Assembly: GCA_017354895.1 (NCBI GenBank)
Contig: CP071495.1
Coordinates: forward strand, 1,719,001-1,783,000
Length of the DNA stretch: 64,000 bases
From: Podospora comata
Taxonomy: Eukaryota > Ascomycota > Sordariomycetes > Sordariales > Podosporaceae
Direction: 5' to 3'
Part shown: positions 22,331 through 33,313 of the stretch, piece after piece
Layout: every line of letters starts with the position of its first letter
Numbering within the stretch: the stretch's first letter is position 1
Translations under genes and position numbers: made by a program
Notes under the pieces: generated by a model
Seen by the model: only the letters and a program-made list of their open reading frames with translations
Told to the model about the DNA's origin: nothing
Databases searched by the model: none

Positions 22331-22458
22331 ACATGGCTCTCTTCGCCGTTCCCAACATCATCCAGGACCTCATCCCAGCAGCAGCCTCCGAGTCAATCAA
22401 CCCTTGGACCTGGAACCTGAACCTGAACGCCTCTGGTCTCTACGAATACCTTCCCACC

Positions 22459-24425
22459 ATGCACGCCTTGTCCAAGTTCGCCCTGCTGGGCGCCTGCGCC
22501 GTTCAGTCGGTGATGGGTCTGCCCGAATCTGTCGAGAGACGTGAGGCCAACCTCCTCAAGCGCAACGTCGACGACTGGATCAACAGAGAGACCCCCATCG
22601 CCTGGGAGAAGCTCCTCTGCAACATCGGCCCCGATGGCTGTGCTGTTCGCAACCAGGGTGTTCCCGCCGGTGTCGTTGTTGCCAGCCCTTCCCGCTCCGA
22701 CCCTGACTGTAAGTTTACTGGTTCTCTGATATCACTCGCACTTGCTGACAGACACCAACAGACTTCTACACCTGGACCAGAGATGCCGCCCTCGTCTACA
22801 AGGGCCTTGCCGATGCCTTCCGCCGCAACTACACCGAGGATCTCCACACCCAGCTCAAGAACTTTGTCTCCTCCCAGGCCAAGCTTCAGGGTGTCGGCAA
22901 CCCGGCCGGTGGTCTCAACGACGGCCAGGGTCTTGGTGAGCCCAAGTTCATGGTTGATCTCAAGGAGTTCACCGGCGAGTGGGGCCGCCCCCAGCGCGAT
23001 GGTCCTCCTCTCCGTGCCATTGCCCTGATCCGCTACGCCAAGTGGCTCGTTGAGAACGGCCACAAGGCTGTTGCCAACGCCCAGGTCTGGCCCACCATCG
23101 AGAACGATCTCAAGTACTCGGCCCAATACTGGAACCAGACCGGTTTCGACCTCTGGGAGGAGGTTCCCGGCTCCTCCTTCTTCACCATCGCCAGCACCCA
23201 CCGTGCCCTCGTCGAGGGTGCTCAGCTCGGCGCCGTCCTCGGCAAGCCCACCCGTGCTTACACTGCCGTCGCCCCTCAGGTTCTCTGCTTCCAGCAGTCT
23301 TTCTGGAACGCTCGCGAGGGTTTCGTTGTCTCCAACATCAACGGTGGTGAGTGGCGCCGCGGCCGCGACGCCAACTCGATCCTCACCTCCATCCACAACT
23401 TCGACCCCTCCGCCGGCTGCGATGCCAACACTTTCCAGCCCTGCTCCGACAGGGCGCTCTCCAACCACAAGGTCGTCGTCGACTCTTTCCGCTCCATCTA
23501 CAACATCAACCGCGGCATCGCCCAGAACAAGGCCGTCGCTGTTGGCCGCTACTCTGAGGATGTCTTTTACAACGGCAACCCCTGGTTCCTCGCCACCTTT
23601 GCCGCCGCCGAGCAGCTCTACGATGCTCTCCTCGTCTGGAAGGCCCAGGGCTCCATCGCCATCACCCAGACCTCCCTTCCTTTCTTCCGCGACCACGTCT
23701 CGGGCGCCACCGTCGGCACCCACGCCGCCGGCTCCGCCACCTACAACCAGATCGTCTCCGCCATCACCGCCTACGCCGACGGCTTCATCGAGGTCGCCTC
23801 CAAGTACGCCCACTCCAACGGTGCCTTGAACGAGCAGATCGACCGCAACACCGGCCAGCCCATCGCCGCCCCCGATCTCACCTGGTCCTACTCCGCCTTC
23901 CTCACCGCCACCGCCCGCCGTGACGGTTACATCCCCACCGGCTGGGGCGCCGGCCAGGCCACCGCCCTCCCCGCCGGACAGTGCCAAAAGTTTGAGGTTG
24001 CCGGCAACTACAACCTCCCCCCCACGCCCGTCTTCCCCTCCAACCTCACCCCCGCCGCCAACGCCCCCGTCGAGCAGATCACCGCTGTTCCCACCGGCTG
24101 CACCAACCCCGAGAAGGTCTTTGTCACGTTCAACGAGCGCGCTTCTACTTCCTGGGGCCAGGTGATCAAGGTTGTCGGCAACGTTCCCGAGCTCGGCAGC
24201 TGGGACGTCAACAAGGCTGTTCCGCTTTCCGCGTCCAAGTACACCTCTGGGGACCCATTGTGGTCTATCACTCTGCCTATCCAGGCCGGGAGCAGTGTTC
24301 AGTACAAGTACATCCGCATCACGAACGGTGTTGCCGGTGTCAGCTGGGAGGGGGGTGACAACAGGGCTTTTAGCGTGCCGGGGGCTACTTGCGATATTCA
24401 GAATCGGTGGGATAACTGGAGGTAA
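22459..24425 (+). CDS. gla-1: Secreted glucoamylase, GH15 with CBM20 starch-binding domain
   Basis: Exo-acting enzyme (EC 3.2.1.3) releasing glucose from starch ends. Two exons, 22459-22708 and 22762-24425, giving 637 aa (Neurospora GLA-1 is 626 as I recall). A signal peptide (MHALSKFALLGACAVQSVMG) is followed by a short propeptide ending in a Kex2-type KR before NVDDWINRETPIAW. The GH15 domain has DYFYTWTRDAALV, the catalytic acid region FDLWEEVPGSSFF, and the base region in ALNEQIDRNTGQP. The Ser/Thr linker is short. CBM20 (about residues 535-637) has VFVTFNERAST and YKYIRI. Codons are strongly biased to C in third position, a sign of high expression. This bias also leaves a 669-codon stop-free frame on the opposite strand, which is an artefact. 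Confidence 0.98.
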
Positions 24426-24960
24426 ATTGCTTCGGGAGTGATGCGATAGATTTGGATGGGATAGGAGGGATAGGAATAGAAGAGGGGGGATGAAAAAAAA
24501 GAGGGAAAACATGCATAATCGGGGGTGGGATCGAGTCTTCTTCTTGTTGTCATCATATATATCTATTGGATATCTCTTTTTTTCTTCTTTTCTTTTTTTT
24601 TTTTTTTTGGTGGGGGTTGGTTAGGAATCCTTTCAGGGGGAGGAGGAGGAGGGATTGTATATATATTGCAGAGTTTTGCATACACAAATTGCATTTTCTT
24701 TTACATCTTATGAAAAGTCTTGATTTGACATGCGTCCCGTCGAACAGGTGAAGAACCGCTTTGATACCTCGCCATATTTTTTAACAATAACAACAACAAC
24801 GACAACAACAACAACAACAACAATAACAACATGTATAGCCACTTACACATATGATCAGGCAAGTCTGCATGTAGTTCTTTGGCTGAGACTCCAATCTCTT
24901 TTCCATTGATTCTTTCACGAACATGGTCTTTTGTACACAGTTTCTTTCCCCAACCACCCA
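24426..24960. other. Convergent 3' region, glucoamylase and aldo-keto reductase
   Basis: About 535 bp with an uninterrupted T run near 24590-24608 and a CAA-rich stretch near 24786-24832. No gene seen. Confidence 0.6.
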
Positions 24961-25971
24961 CTACCGCCTATCGCCCTCCTCAAACCTATTATTCCAAAAA
25001 CCCCTGTAGTGCCTCCCTTTCCCCGCCTCGCTTATCTCTTTCACCTCTCTGGGGGTGAGTTTGAATTTCGGCAGCTTACTCAACCACCCCTTCAGTCTCT
25101 CCTCCCTTTTGCTCGTTGTCAACGCGACAATCCCCTGATCCAACACCCACCTCAGCCCTACCTCCCCCTGCCCCACTCCGTATTTGTTTGCCAGTCGTTC
25201 ATAGACTTGATCCACCGGGCCGCCCGGGGCTTTAGTGATCGGCGTCAGCGGGGCGTACGCCGCCAAGGCGATATTATGCCTCCTGTGGAAATCGACAAAA
25301 TCGTCTTCGTGCTGGAGGTAGGGGTGGTATTCGACCTGGTTGATCACTGGGGGGTGCTTGGCTGTTGAGAGGATTGATTCCAGGTGGTGAGGGAGGAAGT
25401 TGGAGACGCCGATTGATTTGGCGCGGCCCGAGTCTTTGATCGCTTCCATTTCTGCCCAAGCCGACTGGAGGGCTTCAGGGGAGGAGAGAGGGGAGCCGAA
25501 GAAAGGGGAGTGGATCAGGTAGAGGTCTACGTAATCGAGGGAAAGGTTGGAGAGGGAGCGGTCAAAGGCTTGTTGGATTGTTTCGCCTTGGCGGCACGAG
25601 GTTTTGGTCGTGATGAAGAGGGTTGAGCGGGGGATGCCGGAGGTTTGGATGGCGGTGCCGAGTTCTTTTTCGTTGCCGTAGGCTTCTGCGCCGTCGAGGT
25701 GGGTGTACCCTGCCTTGAGGGCGGTGACGGTGGCGGCGACGACATCTTCGTTGAACTTGGACTTGTCGCCGCGTTTGAAGTTGGCGGTGCCGAGGCCGTA
25801 GCCGAGCTTTTATACAGATGGTTAGGGGAGGGAAGGTGAGATGATGGGAGGGAGGGGGCTCACAAAGGGGATTTCGTTGCCGTCGCTGAGCCTGAGGTTG
25901 GGGATGTGGTCGAGCTGTTTGGGGGTTGCGCCTGAGGCGTCGGGGGCGTGGGAGGCTTCGATGGAGTTCAT
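24961..25971 (-). CDS. Aldo-keto reductase
   Basis: NAD(P)H-dependent carbonyl reductase, (beta/alpha)8 barrel. Two exons in reading order: 25971-25864 and 25806-24961, giving 317 aa, normal for the family. All four catalytic positions are visible: Asp and Tyr in HLDGAEAYGNE, Lys in FITTKTS, and His in VDLYLIHSPFF. The family signatures AKSIGVSNFLPHHLE and INQVEYHPYLQ follow. The intron is 57 nt. The real substrate cannot be told from sequence; xylose-type, glycerol-type or detoxifying reductases are all possible. Confidence 0.94.
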
Positions 25972-26691
25972 TTTGGTGTAGGACGCTATGAGGTATGTGT
26001 GAGTTTGTGAGGGTGGTCTCGGTGGTGATGATGAGGGTTTTATAAGCGCTCACTGTAGGTAGTACCAGGTTAACTCCGATGTCGTGAATGTGGCTTAAAT
26101 GTCGAATTCGAATTCCCAATCGAATAAATGGCTGCAAGAGAACGGCACCAGCGTGCCATCCCGGCCTCGGTCCCGGCAAGGCGGGAGCGGGGGCACCCCA
26201 CAGCGGCGGGAGGGGGGCACGGGGGTAGATGCGGGGCGTCATCCCATCGGCTATGGCGTCATAGGGTCTGGGGTTGGTTTGATCTGATAATGCACGCCAT
26301 CTTTCATGTTTGGACCTGGCCGGTTGCCAAGAGCTGAGATATTCTCATAATCCCATATCAAAGAATTCATCAGATTGCCACCTCAAAACAGAACTCTGCA
26401 AAAGTCCATGATTCATACATATGTTTCTCCACGGGTTCGCATTGGGTGCTTATGCCAAGACAGACCCCTGTACCACCCTCCATGACGTTCAACGACTTGC
26501 CGTTGACAGCCCCGCGATGTCAAACCATCGCTGATTGATAAGCCATTTCTTTCACAGCCTTATACAACCCTCCCCTTTTTTTTTTTTTTTTGCTTTCTTT
26601 TTTTCGCCATCACCCTCACAGCTCTGCTTCAAACAAACAGTCCTCAAACCTTGTAAACCCCAACCTCAACCATTTCACCAGCGCCGCGCCT
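25972..26691. promoter_or_regulatory. Divergent upstream region, aldo-keto reductase and SelO
   Basis: 720 bp between diverging start codons. A poly-T run lies at about 26577-26591 near the SelO leader. No gene seen. Confidence 0.5.
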
Positions 26692-28671
26692 ATGCGCTTC
26701 CCAGCACCAGCATCCCGCTGTCTAGCCCTCGCATCCCACCTCCGCTATCCCACCTTCAACCAGCTCCCCTTCTTGATCTCCCGCAACTTCTCAGTCCTCC
26801 CCTCAAACATGGGCTCCTCCTCCCAACCCGGGGGCCTCCCCCTCAAATCCCTCCCCAAATCCTGGACCCTCCCCTCCCTCCTCCCCCCAGACCCCTTATA
26901 CCCCACCCCCCTTTCGTCTCACAACACCCCCCGCGATGAAATCACCCCCCGCCAGGTCCGCAACGGCCTCTTCACCTACGTCCGTCCAGAACACCAATCG
27001 ACCTACCAACTCCTCGCCATATCCCCCGCCGCCTTCAAAACCCTAAACCTCTCTCTTTCCGAGGCCACCACGCCTGAATTCGCCGAGACGGTAGTCGGTA
27101 ACAAGCTCTGGGATTTTGACGAGACGGACGAATCGAATCGAAACTACCCCTGGTCGCAAAACTATGGTGGTTTCCAGTTTGGTAACTGGGCCGGGCAGTT
27201 GGGTGATGGACGGGTTATCAGCTTGTTTGAAACAACAAACGAGCAGACGGGAAAGAGATATGAAGTCCAGCTGAAAGGCGCGGGCATGACGCCCTACTCC
27301 CGCTTTGCCGACGGAAAGGCGGTGCTGAGGAGTAGTATAAGGGAGTTCATCGTCTCTGAGGCTCTCCACGGCCTCGGCATTCCGACCACCCGCGCTCTGG
27401 CTTTGACTCTTTTGCCTGAGGAGAGGGTTAGACGGGAAAGGATGGAGCCAGGGGCGATCGTGGTCAGGTTTGCAGAGACGTGGATCAGGCTAGGGAATTT
27501 TGATTTGTTGAGGGCGAGGGGGGAGAGGGGCAATATGAGGGTTTTGGCTGATGTTGTTGCTCAGCATGTTTACTCTGGCTGGGAGAACCTCCCCGCCAGG
27601 TTAGAAGAGGGACAAACCGAGCCGAAGACTGGCGTGAAAAAGGAAACAGTGGAGGGACCAAAAGGAGAGGAGCAAAACCGGTATTCCCGCCTCTACCGCG
27701 CCATTGTCCGTCGCAATGCAGCTACTGTGGCCAGGTGGCAGGCGTACGGGTTTATGAACGGGGTTTTGAACACTGACAACACGAGTATCTTTGGGTTGTC
27801 CATGGATTTCGGACCGTATGCGTTTATGGATGTTTTTGACCCAAGTTATACGCCTAATCATGATGATCACATGTTGCGGTACAGCTACAGGAACCAGCCG
27901 ACGATTATATGGTGGAACTTGGTGAGGTTGGGGGAGGCGTTGGGGGAGATGATGGGGATTGGGGAGAGGGTTGATGATGAGGAATATGTTGAAAAGGGCG
28001 TGGTGGGGGAGGAGATGGAGAAGGAGATGGTGGGGAGGGCGGAGAAGGTTATCGAGCAGGCGGGGGAGGAATATAAGCAGGTGTTTTTGGGCGAGTACAA
28101 GAGGCTGATGAGTGAGAGGTTGGGGTTGAGGGGGGTGAAGGAGGATGATTTTAATGGGTTGTTCAGTCCGCTGCTTGATGCTATGGAGGCGTCGGAGCTG
28201 GATTTTAATTTGTTTTTTAGGAGGTTGTCGAGTGTCAAGGTGGCTGATCTGGAGAGTGAGGAGGGGAGGACGGAGCAGGCAAAGGTGTTTTTTTATCGGG
28301 ACGGGTTGAGTGAGACGAGCAGCGACGACCTTGAAAAGGTTGCTGATTGGCTTGCGTTTTGGAAGGAGAGGGTGGTGGAGGACTGGGGTGAGGGGAAGGA
28401 TGAGGAAAGGATCAGGGCGATGAAGGCGGTCAACCCTAATTTTACGCCGAGGGGGTGGATCATGGATGAGCTGATCAGACGGGTCGAGAAGGAGGGGGAG
28501 AGAGACGTGCTGAAGAGGGCTATCCACATGGCTACGTATCCGTTTGAGGACTCGTGGCATGGAAAGCAGTTTGACGGGGTGGTGTATGAGGGTGACGCGG
28601 ATGAGGAGAAGAGGTGGACGGGGGATGTGCCGAGGGGCGGGAGGGCGATGCAGTGTAGTTGCAGTTCTTAG
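26692..28671 (+). CDS. FMP40: SelO/Fmp40-type protein adenylyltransferase
   Basis: Pseudokinase-fold enzyme of the SelO (UPF0061/YdiU) family that transfers AMP to Ser, Thr or Tyr of targets in redox stress responses, usually in mitochondria. Intronless, 659 aa from the ATG at 26692. The N-terminus is Arg/Ser/hydrophobic-rich like a mitochondrial presequence (MRFPAPASRCLALASHLR). A later in-frame ATG (MGSSSQ, about 26809) could give a cytosolic form. Core motifs are QLKGAGMTPYSRFADGKAV, SSIREFIVSEALHGLGIPT and LSMDFGPYAFMDVFDP. The protein ends in CSCSS, the fungal Cys version of the C-terminal redox motif that has selenocysteine in animals. Confidence 0.95.
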   Translation: MRFPAPASRCLALASHLRYPTFNQLPFLISRNFSVLPSNMGSSSQPGGLPLKSLPKSWTLPSLLPPDPLYPTPLSSHNTPRDEITPRQVRNGLFTYVRPEHQSTYQLLAISPAAFKTLNLSLSEATTPEFAETVVGNKLWDFDETDESNRNYPWSQNYGGFQFGNWAGQLGDGRVISLFETTNEQTGKRYEVQLKGAGMTPYSRFADGKAVLRSSIREFIVSEALHGLGIPTTRALALTLLPEERVRRERMEPGAIVVRFAETWIRLGNFDLLRARGERGNMRVLADVVAQHVYSGWENLPARLEEGQTEPKTGVKKETVEGPKGEEQNRYSRLYRAIVRRNAATVARWQAYGFMNGVLNTDNTSIFGLSMDFGPYAFMDVFDPSYTPNHDDHMLRYSYRNQPTIIWWNLVRLGEALGEMMGIGERVDDEEYVEKGVVGEEMEKEMVGRAEKVIEQAGEEYKQVFLGEYKRLMSERLGLRGVKEDDFNGLFSPLLDAMEASELDFNLFFRRLSSVKVADLESEEGRTEQAKVFFYRDGLSETSSDDLEKVADWLAFWKERVVEDWGEGKDEERIRAMKAVNPNFTPRGWIMDELIRRVEKEGERDVLKRAIHMATYPFEDSWHGKQFDGVVYEGDADEEKRWTGDVPRGGRAMQCSCSS

Positions 28672-28809
28672 TGTGTGTGTTTGTGGGTGAAGTGTGTAGA
28701 TAATAGAGGTGCGTCGATGGGTCAAACTCCGCTGGATTCAAATAACCGCAACGAAAAGACTTTGAACATCACATTGGTACATGTGCCTTTTTATCTATCA
28801 TGATCACAT

Positions 28810-29676
28810 TTACTCACCCTCATTCTCCCCCCGCCCCCCCTCCCCTCCCAGAACCCCCTCCAGCCTATTAACAACCTCCCCCACAGCCCAAACCAACACC
28901 TCCCCAAACCCCTCCTCATCCCCATGCCCATCCCCATGCCCACCCCCCATAGCCAATATCCCCTCCCTCTCCAACACCTTTCTGTCTAACCTCCCCCTTT
29001 TGACATCCCCGTCCACAAACAAATACCCATGCTGCTCCACATAATTAGGCCACACAACCTCCTCCACATACCCCTCCGGATCCTTCCAGAACCCTTCGAG
29101 GGTGACATACCCATCCCTCGCCTTCCTCCTCGCCACCGCCTTCTCCTCTGACGCCAGTAAAAAAAGCTTGACGTCAATCAGCTCAAGGATAGGCTTGAAC
29201 TCCTCGGCCTGTGAATACAATAAAAACCCATCCAGGATACAAATCTTGGCGTGTTTGAGGAGTGAGTGGAGGGATGAGCTGGCGATGATGGCCTTGGCGA
29301 GGTTGATGTGGGACGGGGAGGCGGGGCAGGCGCCGAGGGTGTTTTGGTCTTCCTTTGAGTCGATGAAGGGCTAAGAAAGGGGTTAGTAAATATGGGGGGA
29401 AGGGAAAGGGGAAGGGCGTACGGGGAATTTTCCGGTGGATTTTATGTAAGTGAGGGCGTTGGTTAGGGCAGGGAGGTCGATTGCTTCGGGGCAATCCCAG
29501 TCTCGATGACCGGAACGAAAGGGGAGGAGGGATTCGGGCTTGTAGAAGTCGTCTTCGTGGAGGATGAAGGTGTTTGGGAGGAGGTCGCGGAGGAGGCGGG
29601 CGAGCGTTGTTTTGCCTGAGGAGGAGGGGCCGGAGAGGGAGACGAGGAGGGATTTTTGGGCTGGGGGGAGGGGCAT
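28810..29676 (-). CDS. NRK1: Nicotinamide riboside kinase
   Basis: Phosphorylates nicotinamide riboside to NMN in NAD salvage. Two exons in reading order: 29676-29422 and 29370-28810, giving 271 aa (yeast Nrk1 is 240). The Walker A loop GPSSSGKTTLARLL is near the N-terminus, then ILHEDDFYKPESLLP, HRDWDCPEAID and ICILDGFLLYS, all typical of the family. The C-terminal 40 residues are low-complexity and rich in Gly, His, Asp and Glu, and are probably dispensable. The intron is 51 nt. The gene diverges from peptidyl-tRNA hydrolase 2. Confidence 0.94.
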
Positions 29677-30140
29677 GGTGGGTGGTGGAGAGAAGATTGC
29701 CTTTGATATGTGAAGACAGATGGGTTGTTGGAAGTGAGATTGTGAGTGGGTTGGGTGAGGTCGAGGTTGAGGGTGGGTTGTGTAACGGTGATCAAATCGC
29801 TGCTCACAATAGTGGCCGGTAGAAAGCAGTTTTGGGATGGCGTTTCGGGTGTGGTTTCTCTAAAAATAACAAAAACACCTACATGAGAGAAATGTCTATG
29901 AAAAAAGCGGAAAACCCTCATGAATCAGTGAAAATGACCTGTGAGAATAAGCTCACTCTCACTTACACCCTGAAGGGCCGTCAACCCGCGGCGTAACAAT
30001 ACCATACTACAGTAATTACCCGTACCGCCCCAATCCGGAACTTACCGCCCCGGACATTTTCTCCCCTTGCCTACCCGCGCGCTAGTCGCTAGCAGATCAA
30101 ACAAATCCCCTGATTCCCAAATTTCCCATACCAACAACAC
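29677..30140. promoter_or_regulatory. Divergent upstream region, Nrk1 and Pth2
   Basis: 464 bp between the two start codons, no gene seen. It probably holds both promoters. Confidence 0.55.
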
Positions 30141-31019
30141 ATGAACGTCATACGGACAACAACCATTCTACGAGTACCAACGACACGACCACTCCCGTTT
30201 TCACCGCTCCCCCGATCCCATATTCCACCTATTTCCCCCCGACGATCCATCTCCAGTATCACCACAATCCTCGCCACCATGCCAGCAGAAGACCCAACCC
30301 TCCTCTCCTCCACAACCGTTTTAACAACCTCGATAATAACCTTCATCTCCGGCTTTTTGTTAGGTGTCTACTCCCTAACCGGCCACCTCATCCCCCCCTC
30401 CCTCCGTCACGAGCGCGAAGCCCAATGGAAAGATCCCGTGGAATCAGAAGAAAGCGACATTGACGAGGAAGACACAATCCTCGACCACGCCCCCAACTGG
30501 TCCAACGGTTTCGAGGCAGACAAAAAACAGGGATTGCGCGCCAGCACCTCTCAACCGATAACCGAGGAGTGCAAGCTTGTGCTGGTGGTGAGGACTGACT
30601 TGGGCATGACGAAGGGTGCGTACTACTACTACTATACTACTACTATGCCTGATATAATAGGGTGGGGGTGATTGACAAAACAAAAAAAAATAGGGAAAAT
30701 TGCTGCCCAGGCTGGCCACGCAACGCTGGCTTGCTACAAGACGTTGAGCAAAGCTGCCTCCAAAGACCCAAACGGAAAGGCGGCACAGATCCTCAAGGCG
30801 TGGGAGCGGCGCGGGCAGGCCAAGATTGCGGTTCAGGTCAAGAGTGAGGAGGAGCTTTTGTTGCTGCAGGGGACGGCGAGGAGCTTGGGGATTACGGCTG
30901 AGGTGATTGCCGATGCGGGCAGGACACAGATTGAGAGTGGGAGTTTGACTGTTCTTGGTGTTGGGCCCGCGCCAAAGAGCGAGGTAGATGGTGTTACCGG
31001 CGGGCTGAAGCTTTTGTAA
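30141..31019 (+). CDS. PTH2: Peptidyl-tRNA hydrolase 2, membrane-anchored
   Basis: Cleaves peptidyl-tRNA dropped from ribosomes. Pth2 family members often sit on the mitochondrial outer membrane. Two exons, 30141-30615 and 30694-31019, give 266 aa. The C-terminal catalytic domain (about residues 146-266) begins KLVLVVRTDLGMTKGKIAAQ and AGHATLACYKT and ends in the usual GLKLL-type tail. A hydrophobic segment (TSIITFISGFLLGVYSL) lies before an acidic linker. Two starts are possible. The first ATG adds 46 Arg/Ser/Thr/Pro-rich residues resembling a presequence. The second (30279) lies in a near-ideal GCCACCATGCC context. The intron has a run of CTA repeats after the donor. Confidence 0.94.
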
Positions 31020-31244
31020 GCTTAGGGTGTAAGAGATGAAAAAGGTGTATAGACAACAACGGGCAAGCGGGAGTTCCATGGTTAGTTAGATTTGGAAAGC
31101 ATTAAAAAAGCGCTGGGCAATCTCGAATACAAAAATGGCATACAGACGGTTTCCCAGACACATGCAGCATCAACACATCTTGCTATTACTTCATAACCGG
31201 GTATCATCACCACAAACCCCCCCCTCCCCCCCCCCCCACCGTCT
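31020..31244. other. Convergent 3' region, Pth2 and Utp7
   Basis: 225 bp with a C-rich run at about 31210-31240. No gene seen. Confidence 0.6.
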
Positions 31245-32970
31245 CTAATCCTTCCTCGCAAACCTCGCCAGACTCGGCCCCAGCTGCTCCTGCCTATCCT
31301 TAAACTTCTCATCCTTCCTCTCCTGCATCTCCTTGATGGCCTCCTCCACCTTCAGCCTCTTGTCATCAATAATGTTCTTCTTCTTCTGCTTCCTCAGATA
31401 CTTCTTCAGCGCCGTGTTCTTGCCCCTAGCCCTGTTCTTCATCTCCTCCACCACATCCACCGGCGCCGCATCCAGGTCCCTGTCCGCCTTCCTCTGCTGC
31501 TCCGATCGCAAATCCAGTTTGCCGATGAAGTTGGGGTCGAGCGCAATCATCTCGGGCTTGAGCTTGTTCAGCAGCGCCTTGACCTCGCCTTCCTGCCTCT
31601 GCTTCTTCGTCTCGAAGGGGTTGACTTCCAGAGCGTCATAGTTGGGCTCGCCGGCGCCCGGGACGATCAGTGACGAGAACCCTTCCGTGTGGCCTACACC
31701 AAGAACATCCTCAAAGGGGCACCACCGGACGCGCTCGACCTTGTGGCCTTCGCCGCCCCAGGTCATGTAGGGTGACTGGACCTTTTCTTGGACGGGCTTG
31801 TTCTTGTCAAAGAGGCCGCGCCAGATGGTGGTGTGGGTGTTCCAGCTGACCGCGGTCAAGCCCGTGTCTGAGATGGCGACCGAGGTGGCTGGTGACCGGG
31901 TGAAATACGACGAGACGGACTCCTTGAAGTTGCGAACGTCCCAGATGCACATCCTGTTGTCCTGGCCTGCCGATACCATGTAGCGACCTTCGCGGTCTAC
32001 GGCGACGGATCGCACGGGCCCGCGGTGGGCAAGAAGTTTCACGAGGGGTTCGCTCGAGTTTGGCGACCATAATGTGACGGTGCCGTTTTGCTGGCCGACG
32101 TGGAGGATGGCGTTGTAGGGGTTGTGAGTGAGGGAGACGGGGGTGCCTTGTCTGGTCGAGATTTCGGAGACGATTTGACCGGTCGAGGTGTCTTGGTATT
32201 TGAGGGAACCGTTGATGCCCTGGGAAAGTGTCAGCTACAAAAGCGATCAGCCCCCGAGAAAGCTGTTTTGCGCTTACCAATGTCGCCAGCAAGAAGTGGT
32301 ACGGCAGAAACTCCATATGCGACACCTCGACGTGCTTCTTCAGGCAGTGAAGCTCAACACCCTGCGAGTCGTAGATGTACACATACTTCTTCTGCGCGAC
32401 GGCGAAGAACTGGTTATTGTGCAAGAACCTCGCATCGCGAACCGTCTCCATCAGCTGAAGCTCACAGCCCAGCTTTCCGTCTCGCCAGTCCATCGTCGCG
32501 ACATGGCCTTTCCTCCCCGCCAGAATCAAGTCTCGACCATTCCTGCTGTATTCGCAAATATATGGCCCCAACTCGTTGAGCTTCAGCTCGAACCCCTTTT
32601 GCGCCACCTCAATGGCAACATTTTTCTGAATGTCGTCCTGGCGAACCTTGTATGTCCTTTCCAGCTCCGTCTCTGGCTCGATAAAGCCAGCTGTGTTCTC
32701 CAGCAGGATCTCTGCTTCCTTGGCTTTGTATGCCGCCTCCTTGTACTTGTCCTCGAGTGTGCTGAGGTTCCGCCGTAACTTCTTGTCCCTGATGGTCTTG
32801 ACGTCGATTCCGCGACCGCGACCGTAGGCCTTTTGCGCATCTCTTTGGCGGCGGGCCTTTACAATCTCGGACTTTGATTTGAGTTCGGTTCGTGGTTTCC
32901 TGACGGCGAGCTGACCGTTGCTGGGCTGTGATACCCTCGTGAGGGGCGCGTCGACGGTGTCTACCTCCAT
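31245..32970 (-). CDS. UTP7: Utp7, SSU processome WD40 protein (WDR46 type)
   Basis: Nucleolar protein of the small-subunit processome needed for 18S rRNA maturation. Two exons in reading order: 32970-32278 and 32219-31245, giving 555 aa (yeast Utp7 is 554). A basic helical N-terminus (KARRQRDAQKAYGRGRGID) leads into WD40 repeats, including GPVRSVAVDREGRYMVSAGQ and NRMCIWDVRNF. The family-specific BING4 C-terminal domain follows (YMTWGGEGHKVERVRWCPFE, SLIVPGAGEPNYDALEVNP). A Lys-rich tail ends the protein. The intron is 58 nt. It diverges from Tsr1, another 40S assembly factor, over 343 bp. Confidence 0.96.
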
Positions 32971-33313
32971 ATTTGGCTGACTGGAATTGTGTGATAAATG
33001 AATGGGCAGAAAAGAAGAGAACTCCCCAGCTTAGAGCAGCGCCGGTTGCTCAGTTGCTGTTTGGAACTTTTTTTGGAAGGGGGCCCACTGAAAAGTTGGG
33101 GAAAGGTTATCTGATTGGTCGCACAATGCGACTGATAAGATATGCCCACAAGGTCGAAAAAAGATGTGCCCCGCCATCATCACCACCCCTCGTCTCACTC
33201 TGTAATACGGGCAATAATTCAGTTCCAAGTTCTACGAAAAACGACAGACGATTCAAAAGTACGACAAAGTGGCGTCTCTTCCCTTCCGATTCAAAGCCGG
33301 CAGCGACGCAAAG
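32971..33313. promoter_or_regulatory. Bidirectional promoter of Utp7 and Tsr1
   Basis: 343 bp between the start codons of two ribosome-biogenesis genes. It includes short A/T runs (near 33067-33076 and 33154-33162) and a GATAAG. I do not see a clear PAC or RRPE box. Confidence 0.6.

Larger units (their letters stand above)
20372..22458. other. 2.1 kb region between Snu66 and glucoamylase
   Basis: Divergent spacer serving Snu66 and the glucoamylase gene. No coding gene is supported. It contains a perfect palindrome GATTCGAATC (about 21327-21336) and the glucoamylase promoter elements listed separately. The large spacing fits a regulated carbohydrate-enzyme promoter. Confidence 0.55.

Noticed and set aside
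22333-22458. N-terminal extension of glucoamylase from the first in-frame ATG
   Set aside because: This ATG lies a few bases after the TATA-like element and would bury the signal peptide; the ATG at 22459 is preferred.
22503-24512. 669-codon open frame antisense to glucoamylase
   Set aside because: The sense gene has very strong C-ending codon bias, which removes stops from the opposite strand. The antisense product is Gly/Val/Asp-rich with no domain.
27601-28725. 374-codon minus-strand frame opposite SelO
   Set aside because: Overlaps the conserved SelO coding region; product is Leu/Pro/His-rich without a family.
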